Shown one piece after another: positions 1-4,851 of a stretch of DNA of 5,494 nt (positions are counted from its first letter, which is position 1; the number at the start of each line of letters is the position of its first letter). Made by a program: the position numbers and the translations under genes. Where the stretch lies: contig JABFVX010000405.1 of assembly GCA_013362555.1 (NCBI GenBank), forward strand, positions 1-5,494, written 5' to 3'. This stretch comes from Mycobacteriaceae bacterium (GTDB lineage Bacteria; Actinomycetota; Actinomycetes; Mycobacteriales; Mycobacteriaceae). Below the pieces are notes generated by a model. The model was not told the DNA's origin. It saw only the letters and a program-made list of their open reading frames with translations, and did not search any database.

Positions 1-1085
1 ACGGATTCCAGATTGTTGGCGTGGCGCAGCACGGGGTACTCCAAGGTGACGCCGTTGGCGCCCAGAATCGTGCGGCACTGCCGGGCGATGTCCAGTGCGG
101 TGCGGGTGTTGTTGAGCTTGCCCGTGCTCACCTGCTCCGGCGTGATCGTGCCCGCGTCCTTGAGTCTGCCCAGGTGCAGCGCGAGCAGCTGTCCGGTGCC
201 GAGCGCGACCGCCATGTCGGCGAGCTTGGCCTGGGTGAGCTGGTAACCGGCGAGCGGCTTGTCGAAGACTTCGCGGGTGCGGGCGTAGTCGACGGCGGCG
301 CTGAGGCAGTCCCTGGCCGCGCCCATCGCGCCGAAGACGATGCCGAACCGCGCCTCCGACAGGCAGCCCAGCGGCGCGGCCAGTCCGCGCGCGTCCGGCA
401 GCGCGGCTTCCGCGGGCAGCCGCACCTGGTCGAGGTCCAGCTCGGCGGTGACCGAGGCGCGCAGCGACAGCTTGCCGCCCATGGCTCGGGCGCTGAAGCC
501 GGGGGCGTCGGTCGGCACGAGGAAGCCGCGGATGCCGTCGTCGGCGCGCGCCCAGATCACCGCCACGTCGGCGACGCTGCCGTTGGTGATCCACATCTTC
601 GAGCCGGTGAGGATCCAGTCGGCGCCGTCGCGGACCGCCTTGGTGCGCATGCCTGCGGGGTTGGAGCCGAAATCCGGCTCGGTCAGGCCGAAGCAGCCGA
701 TCGCGCGGCCCGCCGCCATCTCCGGCAGCCAGCGGTCCTTCTGCTCGGCTGACCCGTACTTGTGAATGGCGGTCATGGCCAGCGAACCTTGCACCGACAC
801 CATGCTGCGGATGCCCGAATCGACCGCTTCGAGCTCCAGGCACGCCAGCCCATAGGCCGTGGCCGAGGTGCCCGCGCAGCCGTGACCTTGCAGGTGCATG
901 CCGAGCAGCCCGAGCTTGCCGAACTCCGGCGCCAGCTCCCGGACCGGGAAGTCGCCGCGCTCGAACCACTCCGACACCTGCGGCCGCAGTCGTTCGGCAG
1001 CGAAATCGCGCACCGTGGAACGGATTTCGCGCTCCTCGGAACTCAGGAGGGAATCGATCGCGAACAGCTCGTCAACAGTGACCAC
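1..1085 (-). CDS. gcdH: Acyl-CoA dehydrogenase, glutaryl-CoA dehydrogenase type (C-terminus cut off by window edge)
   Basis: This is a cytoplasmic FAD flavoenzyme predicted to oxidise glutaryl-CoA to crotonyl-CoA plus CO2 in lysine/tryptophan-type catabolism. 361 complete codons are visible from a GTG start at 1085. The acidic helical N-terminal domain (about residues 1-125) contains GMHLQGHGCAGTSATAYGLA (62-81). It is followed by E-A-V-D-S-G-I-R-S, in which Glu86, Arg93 and Ser94 match the glutaryl-binding Glu87, Arg94 and Ser95 of human GCDH. The beta-domain has the flavin segments CFGLTEPDFGS (131-141) and K-M-W-I-T-N (163-168). The C-terminal helical domain has LSEARFGI and the RTILGANGVTLEYPVLRHANNLES stretch, broken off at the edge. 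About 25-30 residues are missing, including the expected catalytic Glu in the family's Y-E-G-T motif. The GTG start lies 7 nt after a TAGGCT -10 box and has no Shine-Dalgarno sequence, so the mRNA is probably leaderless. It is divergent from the acyltransferase genes. An alternative is another acyl-CoA dehydrogenase of the mycobacterial FadE7 type; the glutaryl-binding residues favour GCDH. Confidence 0.9.
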   Translation of the reverse strand, partial: MVTVDELFAIDSLLSSEEREIRSTVRDFAAERLRPQVSEWFERGDFPVRELAPEFGKLGLLGMHLQGHGCAGTSATAYGLACLELEAVDSGIRSMVSVQGSLAMTAIHKYGSAEQKDRWLPEMAAGRAIGCFGLTEPDFGSNPAGMRTKAVRDGADWILTGSKMWITNGSVADVAVIWARADDGIRGFLVPTDAPGFSARAMGGKLSLRASVTAELDLDQVRLPAEAALPDARGLAAPLGCLSEARFGIVFGAMGAARDCLSAAVDYARTREVFDKPLAGYQLTQAKLADMAVALGTGQLLALHLGRLKDAGTITPEQVSTGKLNNTRTALDIARQCRTILGANGVTLEYPVLRHANNLES

Positions 1086-1092
1086 GAGGGCC

Positions 1093-1098
1093 AGCCTA
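1093..1098 (-). promoter_or_regulatory. -10 box of a probable leaderless promoter for the acyl-CoA dehydrogenase gene
   Basis: On the minus strand TAGGCT fits the actinobacterial -10 consensus TANNNT. It is followed by exactly 7 nt and then the GTG start at 1085, so transcription would begin at or next to the start codon. No Shine-Dalgarno sequence is present. No convincing -35 hexamer sits 16-18 nt upstream. The same spacing occurs in front of metB in this window, which strengthens the call. Confidence 0.55.
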
Positions 1099-1142
1099 AC
1101 CCCGCAATCTCCGCAATGACCCCTGAGGTGCGTTTGCAACCT

Positions 1143-1324
1143 GCGTAACACTACGCGAGCAGCGCTATTGAACACCGCTGTGAGACGGTGGCCCGAGGAG
1201 GCAGCGTGCGTAACACCGCAGGGCCTCGCGAGCAGCGCTATTGAACACCGCTGTGAGACGGCGGCCCGAGGAGGCAGCGTGCGTAACACCGCAGGGCCTC
1301 GCGAGCAGCGCTATTGAACACCGC
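1143..1324. repeat. Tandem repeat, 73-bp unit, about 2.5 copies
   Basis: Three copies begin with GCGTAACAC at 1143, 1208 and 1281. Copy 2 (1208-1280) is the full 73-bp unit. Copy 1 (1143-1207, 65 bp) is 8 bp shorter near its start, where GCGTA-ACAC-TACGC forms a small inverted repeat, and has GACGGTGG where copy 2 has GACGGCGG. Copy 3 (1281-1324) is the first 44 bases, identical to copy 2. Within a unit the octamer AACACCGC occurs twice. The unit length is not a multiple of three, so the array cannot encode a protein repeat in one frame. The exact match of copies 2 and 3 suggests recent expansion by slippage or recombination. The function is unknown. Confidence 0.9.
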
Positions 1325-1344
1325 ACGTCATGGGTCGTTCCGGA
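1322..1344 (-). repeat. Dispersed 23-bp element, single copy
   Basis: Read on the minus strand, this begins TCCGGAACGACCC, then A-TGA, two variable bases and TGCG. It matches 20 of 23 positions of each arm of the stem-loop at 3469-3522, more than 2 kb away, and it abuts the end of the tandem repeat array. Three copies of one motif in non-coding DNA of a 5.5-kb window suggest a genome-wide intergenic repeat. I cannot name a family. Confidence 0.55.
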
Positions 1345-1421
1345 GGGTTCCAGATGAAGGCCGCTGTTCGGCCGCTGCATGGAAAGTTGTTGTGGCAGTA
1401 GATGTTTCGATACCCCCAGGG

Positions 1422-1450
1422 TTAGTGCGGCAGGTCGGAAATGTTATGCT
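1422..1450 (+). promoter_or_regulatory. Candidate promoter of the first acyltransferase gene
   Basis: An extended -10 (TGT immediately before TATGCT, 1445-1450) lies 17 nt after a weak -35, TTAGTG (1422-1427). Transcription would start near A1457, giving a leader of about 177 nt. The corresponding position before the second paralogue carries TAATCT, followed after nearly the same distance (8 versus 9 nt) by the same AGGAGGGCGG block. That supports the placement. The -35 match is poor. Confidence 0.5.
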
Positions 1451-1456
1451 CGGCCC

Positions 1457-1568
1457 AGAGGAGGGCGGTGGCGCGGAGCCACCGGGGGGCCGCCGTCGCG
1501 GCGGCCGGTCAATGGCGATTCGGCATCAATTCCCACGTGCTGCGGCGGAAGATCCGCGGCTTTCGCCG
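1457..1568 (+). promoter_or_regulatory. Structured leader of the first acyltransferase gene, shared design with the second
   Basis: In order this region holds AGGAGGGCGG (1459-1468), and a 7-bp stem-loop CGGTGGC/GCCACCG (1466-1472/1478-1484). A GC-rich 8-bp stem-loop (1488-1495/1499-1506) with a TCG loop follows. Then come the box TCAATGGCGATT (1509-1520) and a 9-bp stem-loop CGGCGGAAG/CTTTCGCCG with one G-U pair (1543-1551/1560-1568). The order of block, stem, box and stem recurs at 2524-2593. An ATG inside the box (1512) opens a 27-codon reading frame ending at 1595. It does not resemble a riboswitch class I know. The structure is inferred by eye. Confidence 0.45.
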
Positions 1569-1633
1569 TGCCGATGGCGTTCGCGCTGCCACTGAGCGTC
1601 GTCCACCACGCCGCCAGGCGGGGAAGGCTACTG

Positions 1634-2464
1634 ATGAGCAATCGCATGCCCGATCCTGACTTCATTCGGCGCGTGCTGCCGCTGGGCCGAGCCTATGCGC
1701 GCTACTTCTCGCCCGAAGTGAGCGGTCTGGAGAACCTGCCGGCTTCGGGGCCGGTGCTCGTGATCGGCAACCACTGCGGCCTGTATTGGATGCCGGACGC
1801 GTGGATCACCGGAATGTCGCTGGTGGAGCACCGGGAGGCGGGGGAGCCGAGCTACGGGCTCGCTCACGACCTGTTGTTCCGGGTACCGGTTCTGGCGGAG
1901 GCCCTGCGCCGTGCAGGCATCCGGCCCGCGTCCCACGATGCGGCCGAAGCGGGTCTCAAGGACGGCGGAGCGGTGTTGGTGTATCCAGGCGGGGACTGGG
2001 AGATCTGCAGGCCGTGGAGCGAACGCAACCGCGTCGACTTCGGCGGGCGCGACGGCTACATACGGCTGGCGCTGCGAGCCGGGGTTCCGGTGGTTCCGGT
2101 GGTCACGCACGGATCACACGACACCCTGATCGTGCTCGGCCGCGGCGCGGACACCGCTGCGTTACTCGGCCTGGATCGGTTGCGGGTCAAGGTGTTTCCC
2201 TACATCCTCGGCTTCCCCTTCGGGGTGACGCCGGTGCTGCCGCAGCTGCCGCTGCCGGCCAAGGTGCACGTGAGCTTCCTTCCGCCGCTGGACTGGTCGC
2301 TGGAACCGGGCGATCCGGACGACGACTCCCGAGTGGCTGCCCACTACGCGGCCACCGAACGAGTGATGCAGGCCGAGCTGGACCGGCTGCGCACGCAGTG
2401 CCCCAATCCCATTGCCGCGGGAGTCGGCTCGCTGCTGGCGGGGATCGCGAGCAAGTTGCGCTGA
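1634..2464 (+). CDS. Lysophospholipid acyltransferase-like protein, PlsC/MGAT-like superfamily, paralogue 1
   Basis: The 276-aa protein is predicted to move an acyl group from acyl-CoA or acyl-ACP to a glycerolipid or other hydroxyl acceptor, with the acceptor unknown. Block I is VIGNHCGLYWMPD (43-55). His47 would be the catalytic base; the residue of a strict HX4D motif is Trp52 rather than Asp, while Asp55 lies at H+8. The block YPGGDWE (117-123) resembles the PGG..E segment of DGAT2/MGAT-like enzymes. It is followed by RDGYIRLALRAGVPVVPVV, typical of the superfamily core. No signal peptide or clear membrane helix is seen. The start at 1634 has GGAAGG 6 nt upstream, and from it residues 1-21 align without a gap with the downstream paralogue (MS...RAY). 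The reading frame stays open upstream to 1379, but that part has no homologous counterpart. The two paralogues are roughly 60% identical by eye, and 148 nt separate them. Confidence 0.85.
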   Translation: MSNRMPDPDFIRRVLPLGRAYARYFSPEVSGLENLPASGPVLVIGNHCGLYWMPDAWITGMSLVEHREAGEPSYGLAHDLLFRVPVLAEALRRAGIRPASHDAAEAGLKDGGAVLVYPGGDWEICRPWSERNRVDFGGRDGYIRLALRAGVPVVPVVTHGSHDTLIVLGRGADTAALLGLDRLRVKVFPYILGFPFGVTPVLPQLPLPAKVHVSFLPPLDWSLEPGDPDDDSRVAAHYAATERVMQAELDRLRTQCPNPIAAGVGSLLAGIASKLR

Positions 2465-2510
2465 TCTGTTGAATTCCGCACACCCACAGCCAATCGACCG
2501 TTTGGGATAG

Positions 2511-2516
2511 TAATCT
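2511..2516 (+). promoter_or_regulatory. Candidate -10 box of the second acyltransferase gene
   Basis: TAATCT fits TANNNT and sits 9 nt before the AGGAGGGCGG block, the position TATGCT holds before the first paralogue. No clear -35 is visible at 16-18 nt. Predicted transcription starts near A2524, making the two RNAs begin A(G/C)AGGAGGGCGG. The second gene could also be read through from the first, since no terminator separates them. Confidence 0.4.
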
Positions 2517-2523
2517 GAGCACC

Positions 2524-2593
2524 ACAGGAGGGCGGCAACTTGCCGATCAATGGGGATTGCGTGCGTGACCCCTTCTGGCGCCCGTCGGTCACG
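2524..2593 (+). promoter_or_regulatory. Structured leader of the second acyltransferase gene
   Basis: This has the same order of elements as 1457-1568, but shorter. It holds AGGAGGGCGG (2526-2535) and a 5-bp stem-loop CGGCA/TGCCG (2533-2537/2541-2545). These are followed by the box TCAATGGGGATT (2547-2558, 11 of 12 identical to the first) and a 7-bp stem-loop CGTGACC/GGTCACG (2564-2570/2587-2593). The first stems of the two leaders both begin CGG directly after AGGAGGG and differ by a compensating change at the fourth pair (T-A versus C-G). The ATG in the box (2550) opens a 20-codon frame whose TAG (2610-2612) directly abuts the ATG at 2613. Confidence 0.45.
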
Positions 2594-2612
2594 AGCCACC
2601 CGAGGACACTAG

Positions 2613-3467
2613 ATGAGCCCTACACGCGAAATCCCGAGGCGGGACCACCCGCTTCTCCCCGTTGCCCGCGCCTACACCAACTACTTCACGCCCAGCGTCG
2701 AGGGGCTGGAGAATCTGCCTGCCACGGGCCCGGCACTGGTGGTCGGCAACCATTCGTCGATTTACTGGTGCCCTGAGGTCTGGGTCACGTTCCTGGCGAT
2801 GCTGGAGCGGCGCGCGGCGGACCAGCCCTGCTTCGGCCTCGCCCACGAGGTGCTGTTGAAGGCGCCGGTGCTCGGCGAGGCCCTGCGGCAGTTCGGGGTG
2901 CTGCCCGCCGCGCCCGAGGCCGCCGAGGGCGGCTTGAAGGACGGCGGCGCGGTCATGGTGTACCCGGGGGGCGACTGGGAGGCGTGCAGGCCCTGGACCG
3001 AGCGGGCCAAGGTCGATTTCGCGGGCCGGAAAGGTTTCATCCGGCTTGCCTTGAAGGCCGGAGTGCCGGTGGTGCCCGCGGTGGCGAGCGGCGGGCACGA
3101 CTCGATTTTCATCCTCGACCGCGGCGCGAAGATCGCCGAGGTGCTGCGCCTCAACAGCCTGGTGCGGGCGAAGGTCTTCCCGATCACCGTCGGGCTGCCG
3201 TTCGGCGTCGCGCCGATCGTGCCGCAGATCCCGTTGCCCACAACGGTCGCCGTCAGCTTCCTGCCGCCGCTGACGTGGTCGACCGAGCCGGGCGACCCGG
3301 ACGACGACGCCTTCGTCGACGCCTGCTTCGACACCACCCTCGATGCCATGCAAACCGAGATGGACCGCCTCCGCGCCGAAATCCCGGACCCGCTGCGCAC
3401 GGGCGTCAGGAACCACCTCGCCGGCCTGCCCGGCCCGCTCGCGGGCTTGGCCAATCTGCTTTCCTGA
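2613..3467 (+). CDS. Lysophospholipid acyltransferase-like protein, PlsC/MGAT-like superfamily, paralogue 2
   Basis: The 284-aa protein is predicted to be an acyltransferase of the same kind as its upstream neighbour. VVGNHSSIYWCPE (43-55) carries His47. As in the neighbour, the HX4D aspartate position is Trp52, and an acidic residue (Glu55) sits at H+8. YPGGDWEACRPW starts at 117, as in paralogue 1, and GRKGFIRLALKAGVPVVPAV follows. The SFLPPLTW and EPGDPDDD segments are shared with paralogue 1. The C-terminus is a few residues longer, ending PGPLAGLANLLS. The start has CGAGGA 6 nt upstream and is directly preceded by the TAG of a possible 20-codon leader frame. The gene lies downstream of paralogue 1 in the same direction, so it may be co-transcribed as well as driven by its own promoter. 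It ends 2 nt before a strong stem-loop. No transmembrane helix is evident. The acceptor and acyl donor cannot be told from the sequence. Confidence 0.87.
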   Translation: MSPTREIPRRDHPLLPVARAYTNYFTPSVEGLENLPATGPALVVGNHSSIYWCPEVWVTFLAMLERRAADQPCFGLAHEVLLKAPVLGEALRQFGVLPAAPEAAEGGLKDGGAVMVYPGGDWEACRPWTERAKVDFAGRKGFIRLALKAGVPVVPAVASGGHDSIFILDRGAKIAEVLRLNSLVRAKVFPITVGLPFGVAPIVPQIPLPTTVAVSFLPPLTWSTEPGDPDDDAFVDACFDTTLDAMQTEMDRLRAEIPDPLRTGVRNHLAGLPGPLAGLANLLS

Positions 3468-3468
3468 A

Positions 3469-3522
3469 GTCCGGAACGACCCGTGAATTGCGCCCCGACG
3501 CAATTCACGGGTCGTTCCGGAC
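3469..3522. terminator. Perfect 24-bp stem-loop between convergent genes, probable bidirectional terminator
   Basis: The arms at 3469-3492 and 3499-3522 are exact reverse complements around a 6-nt loop, CCCCGA. The left arm starts GTCCGGAACGACCC. The structure begins 1 nt after the acyltransferase stop codon and lies 11 nt beyond the metB stop codon, the usual place for a terminator serving both genes. There is no T-tract, which is common in high-GC actinobacteria. Each arm is a copy of the dispersed element also found at 1322-1344, so the hairpin may be an inverted pair of a repetitive element adopted as a terminator. Confidence 0.8.
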
Positions 3523-3533
3523 AGTGCTGTCGA

Positions 3534-4688
3534 CTAGCGCAGAGCCTGGTCCAGGTCGGCGAGGAGGTCGGCGGAGTCTTCGATGCCGACGGAGAGTCGG
3601 ACGAGGTTGTCCGGCACCTCCAGCAGGGAGCCCGCCGTGGAGGCGTGGGTCATCGCGCCGGGGTGCTCGATGAGCGACTCCACGCCGCCGAGCGACTCGG
3701 CGAGGGTGAAGATCGAGGTGCGGGCGCAGAAGTCCAGCGCGGCCTGCTTGCCGCCGCGCAGCAGCACCGACACCATTCCGCCGTAGCGGCGCATCTGCTT
3801 GCTTGCCACCAGATGGCCGGGGTGCTCGGGGAGGCCCGGGTAGATCACGCGGTCGATGGCCCGGTGCCGGGTCAGGAATTCGGCGACGTGTTCGGCGTTG
3901 GAGCTGTGCCGGTCCATCCGCAGCGCGAGCGTCTTGATGCCGCGCAGGGTGAGGAACGCGTCGAACGGGCCGGGCACCGCGCCCGCGCCGTTCTGCAGGA
4001 ACCCGAACGCGGCGTCGAGTTCCGCGTCGTCGGTGATCAGAGCGCCGCCGACCACATCGGAGTGCCCGCCGATGTACTTGGTCGTCGAGTGCAGCACGAT
4101 GTCCGCGCCGAGCTCGAGCGGCTGCTGCAAGTACGGCGAAGCGAAGGTGTTGTCGACCACCAGCTTGGCGCCTGCGCGATGCGCGATGTCGGCGAGCGCG
4201 CCGATGTCGGCAATGTTGAGCAGCGGATTGGTCGGAGTCTCCGCCCACACCAGTTTGGTGGTGGGACGGATCGCGGCGGCGACCGCGTCCGGGTCGGAGA
4301 CCGGGGCGACCGAGTAGTCCACGCCCCACTGTGTGAGCACCTTGTCGATCAGCCGGAAGGTGCCGCCGTAGGCGTCGTTGGGAATCACCAGGTGGTCGCC
4401 GGGACGCAGTGTCGCGCGCAGCGCACAGTCCGAGGCGGCCATGCCGGAGGCGAAGGCCCGCCCGAAGCGGCCGGATTCGATGGCGGCGAGGTTCGCCTCG
4501 AGGGCCGTGCGCGTCGGATTGCCCGTGCGCGCGTACTCGAAGCCGCTGCGCAGTCCGCCGACGCCGTCCTGGGCGAACGTCGAGCTGGCGTACACCGGCA
4601 CGTTCACCGCGCCGGTCGCCGGGTCCGGGTCGTATCCCGCGTGCACAGCCTTGGTGGTGAAGCCCTGACTGGTGTACTCGTTCGACAT
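3534..4688 (-). CDS. metB: Cystathionine gamma-synthase
   Basis: This is a cytoplasmic PLP enzyme of fold type I (Cys/Met metabolism family). It joins an activated homoserine ester (O-succinyl- or O-acetylhomoserine) to cysteine, giving cystathionine in methionine synthesis. The 384-aa length is normal. Visible motifs are VPVYASSTF (30-38), F-E-Y-A-R-T-G-N-P-T (50-59, whose Tyr and Arg bind the phosphate of the partner subunit's PLP), SGMAA (81-85), DAYGGT (105-110, stacking Tyr107), VDNTFASP (178-185, Asp179 to the pyridine nitrogen) and HSTTKYIGGHSD with the PLP lysine Lys204. The C-terminus carries SLGGVESLIEHP and RLSVGIED. It closely resembles M. tuberculosis MetB from memory. The ATG at 4688 sits 7 nt after TACGCT; the open frame extends to 4796, but the extra 36 residues are low-complexity and would cover the promoter. 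O-acetylhomoserine sulfhydrylase or cystathionine gamma-lyase is a less likely alternative. The upstream neighbour on the same strand is a threonine ammonia-lyase. Confidence 0.93.
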   Translation of the reverse strand: MSNEYTSQGFTTKAVHAGYDPDPATGAVNVPVYASSTFAQDGVGGLRSGFEYARTGNPTRTALEANLAAIESGRFGRAFASGMAASDCALRATLRPGDHLVIPNDAYGGTFRLIDKVLTQWGVDYSVAPVSDPDAVAAAIRPTTKLVWAETPTNPLLNIADIGALADIAHRAGAKLVVDNTFASPYLQQPLELGADIVLHSTTKYIGGHSDVVGGALITDDAELDAAFGFLQNGAGAVPGPFDAFLTLRGIKTLALRMDRHSSNAEHVAEFLTRHRAIDRVIYPGLPEHPGHLVASKQMRRYGGMVSVLLRGGKQAALDFCARTSIFTLAESLGGVESLIEHPGAMTHASTAGSLLEVPDNLVRLSVGIEDSADLLADLDQALR

Positions 4689-4695
4689 GCGAGCC

Positions 4696-4724
4696 AGCGT
4701 AGCCCCCGCCGACGCCGCTGCCAG
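4696..4724 (-). promoter_or_regulatory. Probable leaderless promoter of metB
   Basis: On the minus strand CTGGCA (4724-4719, four of six matches to TTGACA) is followed by a 17-nt spacer and TACGCT (4701-4696). The metB ATG comes 7 nt later at 4688. No Shine-Dalgarno sequence precedes the ATG, so the transcript should start at or beside it. This means metB can be transcribed independently of the upstream ammonia-lyase gene. Confidence 0.6.
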
Positions 4725-4728
4725 GGTT

Positions 4729-4782
4729 GCGCTCTGTGAGCTCAGCCTCTCCCGCTGGTGGGCAGAGCGCACACTATGTGCG
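4729..4782. repeat. Two overlapping inverted repeats upstream of metB
   Basis: GCGCTCTG (4729-4736) and CAGAGCGC (4763-4770) form a perfect 8-bp inverted repeat around 26 nt. CGCACA-CTA-TGTGCG (4768-4782) is a perfect 6-bp palindrome. The two share bases 4768-4770, so as RNA the two hairpins would exclude each other. They lie in the 163-nt gap after the ammonia-lyase gene, just upstream of the metB -35. They could be an operator, a weak terminator for the upstream gene, or chance. Confidence 0.35.
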
Positions 4783-4851
4783 GAAAACCGGCGCAAGGTC
4801 GCAAACTCGGCGGAAACTGTGCTGTCTCCCGAGCTCCGGTACGTAGCGGCG

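Larger units (their letters stand above)
1086..1633. other. 548-base gap between divergent genes
   Basis: No convincing gene was found here apart from a possible leader peptide. Going rightwards it holds the gcdH promoter (1093-1098), a tandem repeat array (1143-1324), a copy of a dispersed element (1322-1344) and a largely featureless stretch, 1345-1421. That stretch has only a small 5-bp stem-loop, GGCCG/CGGCC, at 1359-1373. Then come the promoter (1422-1450) and structured leader (about 1457-1568) of the first acyltransferase gene, and its ribosome binding site (1622-1627). Confidence 0.6.

Noticed and set aside
21..1148. Plus-strand frames opposite gcdH
   Set aside because: High-GC shadow frames rich in Arg, Ala and Gly. 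The minus strand encodes a clear acyl-CoA dehydrogenase throughout.
1165..1380. A 71-codon minus-strand reading frame over the tandem repeat
   Set aside because: It simply reads the repeat, whose 73-bp unit shifts frame between copies. No ribosome binding site and no recognisable protein.
1587..1594. GCCACTG, resembling part of a cobalamin riboswitch B12 box
   Set aside because: None of the rest of the B12 box or the other conserved cobalamin riboswitch segments is present in the leader, so the heptamer is probably chance.
1379..1633. An 85-residue N-terminal extension of the first acyltransferase
   Set aside because: The paralogue has no counterpart, there is no ribosome binding site at the upstream start, and the stretch contains the promoter and the leader hairpins. 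The ATG at 1634 has a good Shine-Dalgarno sequence and aligns exactly with the paralogue start.
2589..3503. A 304-codon minus-strand frame opposite the second acyltransferase
   Set aside because: A shadow frame of low-complexity Arg/His/Gly composition over a conserved enzyme gene. It runs through the terminator.
3483..4739. A 418-codon plus-strand frame opposite metB
   Set aside because: A shadow of metB, although longer than the gene. It has no recognisable domain and would cover both the terminator and the metB promoter.
4689..4796. A 36-residue N-terminal extension of MetB
   Set aside because: It would translate across the -35/-10 promoter, is rich in Ala, Ser and Arg, and is absent from the family. 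The ATG at 4688 follows a -10 box at leaderless spacing.
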